This document shows positions 52,453 to 61,335 of a stretch of 64,000 nucleotides of DNA, one piece after another; within the stretch, counting starts at the first letter, position 1; every line of letters starts with the position of its first letter. Below the pieces are notes generated by a model that was not told the origin of the DNA, searched no databases, and saw nothing but the letters and a program-made list of their open reading frames with translations. Source of the stretch: Mucilaginibacter sp. PAMB04168 (lineage in GTDB: Bacteria > Bacteroidota > Bacteroidia > Sphingobacteriales > Sphingobacteriaceae); NCBI RefSeq assembly GCF_039634365.2, contig NZ_CP155079.2:4526001-4590000 (forward strand), in the 5' to 3' direction. The position numbers and the translations under genes were made by a program.

Positions 52453-54393
52453 ATGTTTATTAAACAAATTAAAAGCGTAGCCTTATTAGCGGCTACGCTT
52501 TTGTTGCATCCCTTTGTGGCTTTAAGCCAGGATAAAAACCTGCCTAAGGACTTATATTTAGCTGCCGCAATTCCCGATTCTTTAAAGCAAGATGCCAACA
52601 AGGTAGTCCGTTACTCGCTTAGGGAAATGAGAGTATCCGGTCCCGGCAAATTATTGTCTAAAGGGCATCAGATTGTTACCATCCTTAATGAAAAAGCAGA
52701 TGACGCTGCGGTGCTGTATGTACCCTATGATAAAAAGTTCAGCAGCGTAAACATGGCACAAATGCTGGTTTACAATGCCGAAGGTAAGCTCATAAAAAAA
52801 TACGGCAAAAGCGACATGTACGACCGCTCGGCAGCCGATGGCATCTCCATTATAACCGACAGCCGTTTTATGGTGGCCCAACATGATATTGGCACGTACC
52901 CTGTTACTGTAGAGACTTATTACGAGATTGCTCACAACAGTTACCTCGATCTGTCAGAATGGGATATTCAAACTAAAGAAACAGCGGTACAAACCGCTGC
53001 TTACAAAATAGCGGTAGTGCCGGGCGTCAACTTCCGTTATAAAAACAAAAATATAAGCATCGCGCCTAAAAAGGAATCGCAGGGTGGGTTTGATGTTTAC
53101 ACCTGGGAAGTAAAGAACTTAAAGGCGCTTACCCCTGAGGAGGATGTACCCGCCTGGACAGTTACACCACGCATTATATTTGCAGCCGATAAGTTTTCAT
53201 ACAACGGCTTGCCCGGCGATATCAGCAACTGGAAAAACTATGGCAACTGGCAGTTGGCCTTAAACGCAGATGTATGCAGCCTGCCGCCACAACGCGCCGA
53301 AGAGATTAAACAGATGACGGCTCATCTAAAGACCGACCCCGATAAAGCCCGGTTTTTATACAACTACTTGCAGCAAAACATGCGTTATGTAAGTATACAG
53401 TTAGGCATAGGTGGCTTAAAGCCCTTTCCCGCCACGTTTGTGGATCAGAAAAAATATGGTGATTGCAAGGCGCTCACTAACTACATGCATGCCATGCTGA
53501 AAGCTGTTGGCATACGCTCCCACTACGCCATGATTAATGCCGGCGTAAATGAAGAGCCGGCAGATCCTAATTTCCCGGCCGATCCGTTTAACCATGTAAT
53601 TCTGTGCATTCCGTTTAAAGGCGACACTACCTGGCTGGAATGTACCAGCCACACCCAGCCTTACGGCAAGCTGGGCACGTTTACCGAAAATCGCAATGCC
53701 TTACTGGTAACCGAGGAGGGTGGCAAATTGGTAAGTACCCCTAAAAGTACCCTGCAAGATAATCAGTTTAACAGCCGGGTACAGGTAAAGCTTGATGCTG
53801 AAGGCGGCGCTATAGCCAAAGTAAAGATTTTAACTACCGGCGGCTATCGCGATTTATTTGTAGAGGGTTTACCCACTATAAGTCAGGATAAACAAAAGGA
53901 GTACCTCATACGGACGCTCAATTTTAAGCAGCCAGCCTTTTTTGATTTCAAGGAAGCTTCAGACAGTGCCGGTGTAAAAGAAGTAAACTTTGAACTGAAT
54001 TACGACACCTTTAATGAGGCAGCGGCAGGCACTAAAAAATTCTATCGCCCGCGTGTTTTTGATTTGTGGGGCCTTACCCTGCCCGTGGCAGAGAAGCGCC
54101 GCGGCGACTATTATTTTGAGCATCCCATGCAAAAAACCTGTACTACTGTTATTAGTTTGCCAGAAGGTTTTGAGGCCGAATCGGTACCCGAAAACGTAAC
54201 CTTAAAATTCAGTTATGGCACCTATGAAGCTACTTACAAATATGATGCTGCAAAAAATGAAGTAGTTAGCGTAGTAAATTTTAACATGAACAAACATGTG
54301 ATTCCGGCTGCAAAGTATACAGAGCTGCAGCAATACATGGATAACATAGCCAAAGCACAAAACAAAAAGCTCATTGTGCATAAGAAAGCATAA
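52453..54393 (+). CDS. DUF3857/transglutaminase-fold protein
   Basis: A 646-residue secreted paralog of the preceding gene. Signal peptide (about 1-24, ending ALSQ), DUF3857 domain (about 60-250) and a transglutaminase-like core with Cys338 in KKYGDCKALTNYM, His381 in FNHVILCIP, and a third acidic residue in WLECTSHTQ. Enzymes of this fold cleave or form amide bonds; the target is unknown. A C-terminal beta-rich domain follows. Co-transcribed with its Cys-less paralog, so the two may work as a pair. Confidence 0.9.
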   Translation: MFIKQIKSVALLAATLLLHPFVALSQDKNLPKDLYLAAAIPDSLKQDANKVVRYSLREMRVSGPGKLLSKGHQIVTILNEKADDAAVLYVPYDKKFSSVNMAQMLVYNAEGKLIKKYGKSDMYDRSAADGISIITDSRFMVAQHDIGTYPVTVETYYEIAHNSYLDLSEWDIQTKETAVQTAAYKIAVVPGVNFRYKNKNISIAPKKESQGGFDVYTWEVKNLKALTPEEDVPAWTVTPRIIFAADKFSYNGLPGDISNWKNYGNWQLALNADVCSLPPQRAEEIKQMTAHLKTDPDKARFLYNYLQQNMRYVSIQLGIGGLKPFPATFVDQKKYGDCKALTNYMHAMLKAVGIRSHYAMINAGVNEEPADPNFPADPFNHVILCIPFKGDTTWLECTSHTQPYGKLGTFTENRNALLVTEEGGKLVSTPKSTLQDNQFNSRVQVKLDAEGGAIAKVKILTTGGYRDLFVEGLPTISQDKQKEYLIRTLNFKQPAFFDFKEASDSAGVKEVNFELNYDTFNEAAAGTKKFYRPRVFDLWGLTLPVAEKRRGDYYFEHPMQKTCTTVISLPEGFEAESVPENVTLKFSYGTYEATYKYDAAKNEVVSVVNFNMNKHVIPAAKYTELQQYMDNIAKAQNKKLIVHKKA

Positions 54394-54422
54394 TAGTAAT
54401 GTACCTCATTTGAGGTAGGCTT

Positions 54423-54472
54423 AAAGAGCAGTGCAACTACGTCAGCCCTATCGGAGTTACACTGCTCTTTTT
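54423..54472 (+). terminator. Terminator after the DUF3857 gene pair
   Basis: AAAGAGCAGTG (54423-54433) pairs with CACTGCTCTTT (54460-54470) followed by TTTG. The stem extends inward through CAACT/AGTTA with a bulge. Confidence 0.8.
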
Positions 54473-54521
54473 GTTTGCAACGGTTATGTGCTTACTCATT
54501 GCTTGAATTCGGAAATCAAAA

Positions 54522-54529
54522 TATCTTTG
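54522..54529 (+). promoter_or_regulatory. -7 promoter box before aat
   Basis: TATCTTTG matches TAnnTTTG and ends 4 bases before the ATG. TTG at 54499-54501 lies 20 bases upstream of the box, the usual -33 distance. Confidence 0.6.
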
Positions 54530-54533
54530 CACC

Positions 54534-55172
54534 ATGATTTTCCGGTTAGATGAGCGCCTGGTTTTTCCCAACCCCGAACTTGCGGAGCCTGATGGCTTGC
54601 TGGCCGTTGGCGGCGATTTGTCGGCCCGCCGTTTATTACTGGCCTATCAGCATGGCATTTTTCCGTGGTATAGTGACGATACCCCCATTTTATGGTACTC
54701 GCCGCATGAACGTTTTGTATTGCACCCTCATGAGCTCAAGGTGAGTAAAAGCATGCGGCAGGTGCTGCGTTCCGGACGATATAAGGTAACTACAAATCGA
54801 TGCTTTGCAGAGGTGATTGAAGCCTGTTCACAAGTACCACGCGAGGGGCAGGATGGCACCTGGATAACCGCCGATATGAAACAGGCTTACATTAACTTAC
54901 ACCAGCTGGGCCATGCCCATTCTTATGAGGTTTGGCAGGATGAGCAGTTGGTTGGAGGTTTATACGGTGTACATGCGGGGCGCGTGTTTTGTGGCGAGAG
55001 CATGTTTAGCCGAGCAAGTAACGCCTCCAAAACAGCGCTTATTACCCTATGCCAAACCGAACAATACCATTTGATAGACTGCCAGTTGCATACCGAGCAT
55101 CTTGAAAGCATGGGTGCCCGCATGATAAGCCGACAAGATTATCTGCACATATTACAAAGCGATGCTTATTGA
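54534..55172 (+). CDS. aat: Leucyl/phenylalanyl-tRNA--protein transferase
   Basis: A 212-residue enzyme that adds Leu or Phe to proteins with N-terminal Arg or Lys, marking them for ClpS/ClpAP degradation (N-end rule). Motifs: FPNPELAEPDGLLAVGGDLS (12-31), GIFPWYSDDTPILWYSPHER, and in the GNAT-like C-terminal half LVGGLYGV and FCGESMFSRASNASKTAL. Nothing is truncated. It is followed by ruvC 18 bases later, which has its own -7 box. Confidence 0.95.
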   Translation: MIFRLDERLVFPNPELAEPDGLLAVGGDLSARRLLLAYQHGIFPWYSDDTPILWYSPHERFVLHPHELKVSKSMRQVLRSGRYKVTTNRCFAEVIEACSQVPREGQDGTWITADMKQAYINLHQLGHAHSYEVWQDEQLVGGLYGVHAGRVFCGESMFSRASNASKTALITLCQTEQYHLIDCQLHTEHLESMGARMISRQDYLHILQSDAY

Positions 55173-55177
55173 AAGCG

Positions 55178-55185
55178 TATCTTTG
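55178..55185 (+). promoter_or_regulatory. -7 promoter box before ruvC
   Basis: TATCTTTG matches TAnnTTTG and ends 5 bases before the GTG start at 55191, immediately after the aat stop. Confidence 0.55.
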
Positions 55186-55190
55186 TATTT

Positions 55191-55793
55191 GTGAACTTAC
55201 AACAGCCGCTTAAAGAACGTATTATATTAGGAATTGACCCGGGCACAGCGGTAATGGGCTATGGCATTATCAAAGAAACCGGCTCTAAAATGGAGCTGAT
55301 TGCCCTGGGTGTGGTTAAAATACCCGGAACCACCGATGAGCATATGCTAAAACTGCAACGCATTTTTGAGAAAACCGTTGCACTTATTGACAACTACCAC
55401 CCAGATGCACTCGCCATTGAAGCACCCTTTTATGGCAAAAACATACAGGTTATGCTAAAACTGGGTCGCGCGCAGGGAACCGCTATAGCAGCGGCCTTAT
55501 CCCGCAATATACCAGTAAACGAGTATTCGCCGCGTAAAATTAAGCAGGCTATCACCGGCAATGGCAATGCCACTAAAGAGCAGGTAGCGGCCATGTTGCA
55601 GCGCTTATTAAATTTTCAGGAAACGCCTGAGTTTTTAGATGCAACAGACGGGCTGGCTGTTGCCGTATGCCACAGTTTTCAAAGAATAACCACCGGCCGT
55701 GGTAGCAAAATAAGCTACTCGGGTTGGGAGTCATTTGTGAAGGAAAACAGCAGAAGGGTGGCCTCTCCCCTACAGATTAAGAAAAAAGAGTAA
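55191..55793 (+). CDS. ruvC: Holliday junction resolvase
   Basis: A 200-residue RNase-H-fold endonuclease that resolves Holliday junctions with RuvAB. Catalytic acids: Asp16 in ILGIDPGTAVMGYG, Glu in LAIEAPFYGKN and the Asp pair in LDATDGLAVAVCH near 150. The start is GTG, which places the -7 box just outside the gene. The C-terminus extends about 40 residues beyond the usual core (RGSKISYSGWESFVKENSRR), a feature I have the impression is common in Bacteroidota. No ruvA or ruvB is adjacent. Confidence 0.95.
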   Translation: MNLQQPLKERIILGIDPGTAVMGYGIIKETGSKMELIALGVVKIPGTTDEHMLKLQRIFEKTVALIDNYHPDALAIEAPFYGKNIQVMLKLGRAQGTAIAAALSRNIPVNEYSPRKIKQAITGNGNATKEQVAAMLQRLLNFQETPEFLDATDGLAVAVCHSFQRITTGRGSKISYSGWESFVKENSRRVASPLQIKKKE

Positions 55794-55799
55794 AAAAAA

Positions 55800-55858
55800 T
55801 ACAGAATCAGGAACAAGGGTAAAAAACTATTTATCAACCCTGCATTCCTGATTCTGTA
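55800..55858. terminator. Hairpin between convergent ruvC and HIT genes
   Basis: TACAGAATCAGGAA (55800-55813) is perfectly inverted at 55845-55858, with an inner AGGGT/ACCCT stem (55816-55820 with 55837-55841). The T-tract is weak, so this may be a bidirectional terminator or an intergenic repeat. Confidence 0.6.
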
Positions 55859-55872
55859 CCCCTTCTATAAAA

Positions 55873-56274
55873 CTATTCTTCGCGCAAAGCAGCCTTAATT
55901 TTCTCGGCAGTGGCTTCCAGTTGTTGGGGTGTCAAGGTCAATTTTGGACGAGAGAAATTCAGGTCACTTACCGAATTCATAGGTATTAGGTGAATGTGCG
56001 CATGCGGAACTTCCAAGCCAATTACAGCTACGCCAACCTTTTTACATGGAATAACCTCTTTCATGGCAGTTGCTACTATTTTAACAAACAATTGTAAGCC
56101 TGTATATAGTTCATCCTCCAGGTCAAACAAGTAATCTACCTCTTTTTTAGGGATAACCAGTACATGCCCTTCAGCCAGTGGATTAATATCTAAAAAAGCC
56201 AGATAGTCAATACTTTCGGCTACTTTATAAGCCGGTATTTCACCCGACACGATCTTTGAAAATATAGTTGACAT
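55873..56274 (-). CDS. HIT-family protein
   Basis: A 133-residue protein with the histidine triad PHAHIHLIP (His91, His93, His95), preceded by IFSKIVSGEIPAYKV and GHVLVIPKKEVDYLFDL, matching the Hint branch. Hint-type proteins hydrolyse adenosine phosphoramidates or similar nucleotides in the cytoplasm. It is complete. It starts 80 bases after the greA stop on the same strand and may be co-transcribed with it. Confidence 0.93.
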   Translation of the reverse strand: MSTIFSKIVSGEIPAYKVAESIDYLAFLDINPLAEGHVLVIPKKEVDYLFDLEDELYTGLQLFVKIVATAMKEVIPCKKVGVAVIGLEVPHAHIHLIPMNSVSDLNFSRPKLTLTPQQLEATAEKIKAALREE

Positions 56275-56354
56275 AGGTAAATATTAAGTTAATTAATCTG
56301 TTAGTTGGGTTGCGAGATGTGGAACAATCATTTATCTGGCAACCCAAATACAAA

Positions 56355-56834
56355 CTATCTGTTTATTTCCAAAATTTCAAATTCAATTGTACCGGCAGGC
56401 ACCTGTATTTCGGTGGTATCACCTACTTTTTTACCCAACAATCCCTTGGCAATAGGTGAACTTACCGATATTTTACCCGCTTTTAAATCTGCTTCGCTTT
56501 CTGATACCAGCTGGTAAGTCATGGTAGCGCCATTCTTGGTATTTTTTATTTTCACTTTAGATAAGGCCAGTACCTTTGATGTGTCAATTTTAGATTCATC
56601 AAGTAAACGGGCATTGGCTAAGGTTTCTTCCAGCTTGGCAATTTTAGTTTCATGATGCCCTTGTGCTTCTTTTGCCGCATCATATTCAGCATTCTCCGAT
56701 AAATCGCCTTTATCACGCGCCTCAGCAATGGCTTTGGCTATCTGGGCACGGCCGCTGGTCTTTAATTGTTGTAATTCTTCTTTTAGTCTTTCTAAACCTT
56801 CTTTGGTATAGTATGCAACGTCTGCCATAAACAC
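56355..56834 (-). CDS. greA: Transcription elongation factor GreA
   Basis: A 159-residue factor of the usual size. An N-terminal antiparallel coiled coil (about 5-75, YYTKEGLERLKEELQQLK and ARDKGDLSENAEYDAAKEAQ) carries the acidic tip (GDLSENAEYD) that enters the RNA polymerase secondary channel and stimulates cleavage of backtracked transcripts. A C-terminal FKBP-like domain follows (ISVSSPIAKGLLGKKVGD). It is followed downstream by the HIT gene. Confidence 0.96.
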   Translation of the reverse strand: MFMADVAYYTKEGLERLKEELQQLKTSGRAQIAKAIAEARDKGDLSENAEYDAAKEAQGHHETKIAKLEETLANARLLDESKIDTSKVLALSKVKIKNTKNGATMTYQLVSESEADLKAGKISVSSPIAKGLLGKKVGDTTEIQVPAGTIEFEILEINR

Positions 56835-56933
56835 AAAATATTTTAAATAGATAATTTAATCGATGATGAGCTATCAAAAAAAACCGCCCTTCCTGTTACC
56901 AATAAGAAGGACGCGACAGCTACTAAAAACAAA

Positions 56934-56969
56934 CAAGACTATGCGGGCACCTGTGCCTGCATAGTCTTG
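56934..56969 (-). terminator. Terminator of the rsmA-dehydrogenase unit
   Basis: CAAGACTATGCGGGCAC (56934-56950) pairs with GTGCCTGCATAGTCTTG (56953-56969) with one G:U pair. On the minus strand the 3' arm is followed by TTTGTTTTTAG. It lies 27 bases after the dehydrogenase stop. Confidence 0.9.
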
Positions 56970-56995
56970 TGGGTATAAAAACGAAGATAGGTGAT

Positions 56996-57928
56996 TTAAG
57001 TTTGAATATCCAAATTTTTTATTTTGGCCGCCATCGCCTCGCTTATCTTACGGTACGAGTCAAAAGTCCACCCGGCCACGTGTGGGCTCAATAACACTCT
57101 ATCGCTTTGCCGCAACTCCTCAAACCAGGCCTGCTCGCCCAGGGCCGGAAACTTTTCTACTTCCAGTACGTCCAAACCTGCTCCTAATATTTTACCTTGC
57201 TTAATGGCATTTAGTACAGCTTGTACCTCTACAACCTTACCGCGTGAGGTATTTAACAAAAAGATAGGCTTGCGAAAGTGAAACAGGTATTCATCATTTA
57301 CCAATCCTTTAGTTTCGGGCGTAAGCGGCACATGCAGGCTCAGCACATCACTATGCTTTACAATTTCCTCCATGCTCACCTCGCGGGCATAACCATCGCT
57401 AAAGCCGGTTTTATATTTATCGTAAGCTATAACTTCTACATCAAAGCCTTTTAACTTGCGCGCAAAGCTTTGGCCCATGTGACCGTAACCTATAATACCT
57501 ACCGTACGGCCTTTTAGCTCATAACCCCGGTTGGCCTCGCGCTGCCAAAGGCCGGCGAGTACCTCGGCATTTCCCCTGTTTAAATTATTCATTAAAGAGA
57601 GCAGCATACCTACGGCATGCTCGCCAACGGCATCGCGGTTGCCCTCGGGTGCGTTAACTAATATTACACCTTTTTGCCCGGCATAATTCTCATCAATGTT
57701 ATCCATACCAGCACCGGCCCGTGCAATAAATTTTAAGTTAGTGGCGGCATCGAGTACAGCTTTATCCACCTGAAACTTGGAGCGAATCACTAAACCCTCA
57801 TAATCAGGCAAAATTGCTAAAGCTTCTTCCAATTTTATAGTTGGCCGATAATCACAGGTGTACCCTAAAGCTTCGGTTTGCTCAATAAAAATTGGATGAA
57901 GGTCGTCAACAATGAGTATATTCTTCAT
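56996..57928 (-). CDS. D-isomer-specific 2-hydroxyacid dehydrogenase (SerA-like)
   Basis: A 310-residue NAD-dependent dehydrogenase. The nucleotide-binding motif is GIIGYGHMGQSFA (about 144-156), with catalytic Arg in LLNTSRGKVVEV, Glu in the following GLDVLEVEKFP and His in LLSPHVAGWT near 283. The N-terminal domain reads ARAGAGMDNID as in SerA, but no ACT domain is present at the C-terminus. It could be phosphoglycerate dehydrogenase or another 2-hydroxyacid enzyme. It starts directly after the rsmA stop (no spacer), so translation is probably coupled. Confidence 0.9.
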   Translation of the reverse strand: MKNILIVDDLHPIFIEQTEALGYTCDYRPTIKLEEALAILPDYEGLVIRSKFQVDKAVLDAATNLKFIARAGAGMDNIDENYAGQKGVILVNAPEGNRDAVGEHAVGMLLSLMNNLNRGNAEVLAGLWQREANRGYELKGRTVGIIGYGHMGQSFARKLKGFDVEVIAYDKYKTGFSDGYAREVSMEEIVKHSDVLSLHVPLTPETKGLVNDEYLFHFRKPIFLLNTSRGKVVEVQAVLNAIKQGKILGAGLDVLEVEKFPALGEQAWFEELRQSDRVLLSPHVAGWTFDSYRKISEAMAAKIKNLDIQT

Positions 57929-58708
57929 TTATCGGTTTGCAGTTATCTTATTAGTCAGTTCTACAAAATTGGCTACAGTTAAGCGCTCAGCCCGAAGGTC
58001 AAGCATTGGCTCATTCGCCATAGCCTCTTTATTAATTAAGGATGATAAGGCATTGCGCAGCGTTTTTCTCCGCTGGTTAAAACCGGCTTTTACCACCTGC
58101 CAAAATAGCTTTTCGTCACAATTAAGCTGATCGACCTCATTACGGGTTAGCCTTATTACCGCCGATAGCACTTTGGGCGGCGGATTAAATACACCAGCCT
58201 TTACCGTAAACAGGTACTCCACTTTATAGTAAGCCTGCAAAAACACGCTCAATATACCATACTCCTTGCTCCCTGCCTTTGCGGTACAACGCTCAGCTAC
58301 TTCTTTCTGAAACATGCCAACTACCTCAACTACTTGTTGGCGGTTTTCTAATACCTTAAATAGTATTTGGGAGGATATGTTGTAAGGAAAGTTGCCTATT
58401 ATAGCAAAGGGTTCTTTGAAAACACTGTTGAAGTCCATTTCCAAAAAATCGGCATTAATGAGGCGCTGCTGTAGCTGTGGATATTTTTTTTGCAGAAAGA
58501 GATAGGACTCGGTATCGATATCAATTAAATAAGTTTGATAATCGGTTTTTTGCAGCAAAAAGTCGGATAGAATACCCATTCCAGGACCCACTTCGAGCAC
58601 TTGTGTATATTTTCCGGCCGGCCTCAGGCTTTCTACTATTTTGGAAGCAATGTTCTTATCAGTTAAAAAGTGCTGACCCAGGTGTTTCTTTGCGCGGACT
58701 AATGACAT
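57929..58708 (-). CDS. rsmA: 16S rRNA adenine dimethyltransferase A
   Basis: A 259-residue enzyme (KsgA) that dimethylates A1518 and A1519 in 16S rRNA late in small-subunit assembly. N-terminal KKHLGQHFL and the SAM motif VGPGMGIL (40-47) are present, with NFPY (106-109) as the catalytic N-P-Y motif in GNFPYNISSQ. Length is normal. In many bacteria ksgA lies beside pdxA; here pdxA is just 210 bases away but divergent. It leads the two-gene unit with the dehydrogenase. Confidence 0.96.
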   Translation of the reverse strand: MSLVRAKKHLGQHFLTDKNIASKIVESLRPAGKYTQVLEVGPGMGILSDFLLQKTDYQTYLIDIDTESYLFLQKKYPQLQQRLINADFLEMDFNSVFKEPFAIIGNFPYNISSQILFKVLENRQQVVEVVGMFQKEVAERCTAKAGSKEYGILSVFLQAYYKVEYLFTVKAGVFNPPPKVLSAVIRLTRNEVDQLNCDEKLFWQVVKAGFNQRRKTLRNALSSLINKEAMANEPMLDLRAERLTVANFVELTNKITANR

Positions 58709-58874
58709 TATTGGTACTCAAATTTTTACAAATTACGTGATATTTGCGCTCCTATGGTAAACATTATTACCAAAAATCCTTTATTTGCATCAATTACGTG
58801 TTTGGTTGTTTATTATGATTACTTGCTTACTTGCATAATGATCACATCATTTCTCAATAACCAACCGGCTAATC

Positions 58875-58906
58875 AGTGAAATCACATAACTATAAGTGAA
58901 ATCACA
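58875..58906 (+). promoter_or_regulatory. Direct repeats before pdxA
   Basis: AGTGAAATCACA occurs at 58875-58886 and 58895-58906, a 20-base period (two helical turns), ending 12 bases before the pdxA ATG. Each unit contains the near-palindrome TGAAATCA. Such spacing suggests a pair of operator half-sites read from one face of the helix; the binding protein is unknown. Confidence 0.5.
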
Positions 58907-58918
58907 AAACATATTATT

Positions 58919-59974
58919 ATGAGTGAGAAGCTTAAAATAGGAATCAGTATTGGTGACGTTAACGGCGTTGGCCTTGAGGTTATCATCAAAACACTGGCAG
59001 ACTCCCGCATATTTGATTACTGTACACCTATTGTTTATGGTCATACTAAAGTAGCCTCGTTTCACCGCCGTACAGTTCAAGTACACGACCTTAATTTTAA
59101 TGTAATTGATAGCCCGGCTAATGCGCATCACAAAAAAGCCAATATTATTAATTGCTGGGAAGAGGATGTTAAGATTGAACTTGGTGCAGCTAACGAAACA
59201 GGAGGAAAATATGCTTTCCTGTCGCTGCAAAGAGCTACAGATGATTTAATTTCTGGTCAGATAGACGCGCTGGTTACAGCGCCTATTAATAAGGATAATA
59301 TCCAAAACGAGGAATTTAACTTTCCGGGCCATACAGAGTATTTGCAACAGCGAGATAACTCGCCCGAAGTTCTTATGTTTTTAGTGAGCGATACCTTACG
59401 GGTAGGCGTAGTTACCGGGCATATCCCAGTAGCGCAGGTAGCACAAAGTATAACTGCCGAAAAGATACTGGCTAAGCTAAAACTAATGAACACCAGCTTA
59501 AAACAGGATTTTTGGATTCGTAAACCTAAAATTGCGGTGCTTGGTCTCAACCCCCATGCCGGCGATAACGGCCTTATTGGTAACGAAGAAAAAGACATCA
59601 TTATGCCCGCGCTGGAAGAAGCACGCGCTAATGGCATCTTAGCCCTGGGGCCCTACCCTGCTGATGGCTTTTTTGCCAACGGCGCCTACATGCAGTTTGA
59701 TGCAGTACTGGCCATGTATCATGACCAGGGATTAATTCCGTTTAAGCAAATTTCGTTTGAGTCGGGTGTAAACTATACAGCAGGCTTAAGCTTTGTACGC
59801 ACTTCGCCCGATCATGGTACAGCTTATGATATAGCTGGAAAAAATAAGGCGTCAGAAGTATCTTTCCGTGAAGCCTTGTTTCAGGCTATACACATTGTAA
59901 AACACCGTCGGGAAACAGCCGTCTTAAATGAAAATCCGTTGCAGTTTAGCAAGCTGAGCCGCGACAGAGATTAG
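58919..59974 (+). CDS. pdxA: 4-hydroxythreonine-4-phosphate dehydrogenase
   Basis: A 351-residue enzyme of pyridoxal 5'-phosphate synthesis (deoxyxylulose 5-phosphate-dependent route). Motifs: GISIGDVNGVGLEVIIK (about 6-22), ALVTAPINKDNI, FPGHTEYL (His ligand), LGLNPHAGDNG and MYHDQGLIPFK (metal/substrate His). The length is close to the family's. It is divergent from rsmA and has direct repeats just upstream; a hairpin terminator follows. Confidence 0.96.
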   Translation: MSEKLKIGISIGDVNGVGLEVIIKTLADSRIFDYCTPIVYGHTKVASFHRRTVQVHDLNFNVIDSPANAHHKKANIINCWEEDVKIELGAANETGGKYAFLSLQRATDDLISGQIDALVTAPINKDNIQNEEFNFPGHTEYLQQRDNSPEVLMFLVSDTLRVGVVTGHIPVAQVAQSITAEKILAKLKLMNTSLKQDFWIRKPKIAVLGLNPHAGDNGLIGNEEKDIIMPALEEARANGILALGPYPADGFFANGAYMQFDAVLAMYHDQGLIPFKQISFESGVNYTAGLSFVRTSPDHGTAYDIAGKNKASEVSFREALFQAIHIVKHRRETAVLNENPLQFSKLSRDRD

Positions 59975-59982
59975 CTTTTTAA

Positions 59983-60012
59983 CAACATTGCCGCCTTGCG
60001 GTGGCAATGTTT
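59983..60012 (+). terminator. Terminator after pdxA
   Basis: ACATTGCCGCC (59985-59995) pairs with GGTGGCAATGT (60000-60010) with one G:U pair around a TTGC loop. Only TTTG follows, so efficiency is uncertain. Confidence 0.65.
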
Positions 60013-60071
60013 GCGCCATGCAGCCGTTACTAAAAGGTATCAGTTGTCAATATTAGCACTTCTACCACATA

Positions 60072-61253
60072 ATGAATAACCAATATATCCGGGTGCGCTC
60101 TATAGACGCCTTCCGTGCGGTTACCATGTTCCTGATGATTTTTGTAAATGATTTGGAAGGTGTACCCAACGTACCGGAATGGCTAAAACATGCCGGCGAA
60201 AACGTTGATGCACTGGGCCTGGCCGATGTTATCTTTCCTGCATTTTTATTTATTGTTGGCTTATCCATACCGTTCGCTTTTCAAAACAGGCAAAGCAGCG
60301 GCGGGCGGGTTCCTTACCGTATCATAACGCGCTCACTGGCACTCATCCTCATTGGTTTTTTCCATGCCAATATGGAAACTTATGATGATGTTACTACACT
60401 TTTGCCCAAACCTGTTTGGGAAAGCCTGCTTACTTTTAGTTTCTTTTTCCTTTTTCTGGACTATCGCGACACCTCAAAATTAACACGCAACATGTTACGA
60501 GGCTTCGGTTTGGTCCTGCTGGTCACCATGTCGGCCTTATACCGCAGTAATGACCCTAACCATTGGCAGTGGCTGCATTTTAGCTGGTGGGGTATTTTAG
60601 GTTTAATTGGCTGGTCGTACATGATTTGCGCCCTTATTTATCATTACTCTAAAGGCTTATTGTGGATACAAGCCGCCGCCTGGGTTATCTTCATTCTTAT
60701 CAATCTCGACTTTCATTTTGGCTGGCTGCCGTTTTTAATGCAGTTAAAAAGCTATTTTTGGCTGGCCGGCAACGGCGCTATGCAGGCATTTACCATGGCT
60801 GGCATAGTGGTATCGGTTATGTACATGCGCTTAATGAAAAGCCGCGAACTTAACCTTTTATGGCCCGGTATTATCTTATTAGCCATTATACTTGCTAACC
60901 TGGGCTTTATTGTACGTTACGTAAGCGGCGGTATTTCCAAAGCACACGATACACCATCATGGGTACTCATATGCACCGCCATAAGTTTGGTAGCTTATAT
61001 CGCATTTTTGTTTTTGGTAGATGTAAAACAGCGCTATAACTGGTTTAAAGTAATTGAACCGGCAGGCACCAACACTTTTACCTGTTATTTAATTCCTTTT
61101 ATCTTTTATCCTATTTATGGTATGCTGGATGTGGGATACCCTGAGTACCTGAGCGAGGGCACCGGCGGCTTAATTAAATGCCTGGTATTTTCGTTTGTTA
61201 TGATATGGGTTGCCGGCCTGCTCGATAAGGTTAACGTGCGGCTAAAAATATAA
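60072..61253 (+). CDS. Polytopic acyltransferase-like membrane protein (DUF5009/HGSNAT-like)
   Basis: A 393-residue protein with about ten membrane segments. The opening RVRSIDAFRAVTMFLMIFVN, then LADVIFPAFLFIVGLSIPFA (about 58-77), match the DUF5009 / heparan-alpha-glucosaminide N-acetyltransferase-like family (NagX-type). The eukaryotic relative acetylates a terminal glucosamine across the lysosomal membrane; the bacterial substrate is unknown. It is a single gene between terminator-bounded pdxA and the plsX operon. Confidence 0.85.
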   Translation: MNNQYIRVRSIDAFRAVTMFLMIFVNDLEGVPNVPEWLKHAGENVDALGLADVIFPAFLFIVGLSIPFAFQNRQSSGGRVPYRIITRSLALILIGFFHANMETYDDVTTLLPKPVWESLLTFSFFFLFLDYRDTSKLTRNMLRGFGLVLLVTMSALYRSNDPNHWQWLHFSWWGILGLIGWSYMICALIYHYSKGLLWIQAAAWVIFILINLDFHFGWLPFLMQLKSYFWLAGNGAMQAFTMAGIVVSVMYMRLMKSRELNLLWPGIILLAIILANLGFIVRYVSGGISKAHDTPSWVLICTAISLVAYIAFLFLVDVKQRYNWFKVIEPAGTNTFTCYLIPFIFYPIYGMLDVGYPEYLSEGTGGLIKCLVFSFVMIWVAGLLDKVNVRLKI

Positions 61254-61335
61254 CTAACTTTGGCCTCAGCAAATATGCGCTTAAACTGTGTGTCCGGAAT
61301 TTGAAAAAACACTTTCCCATTACATTATTTTTCCC

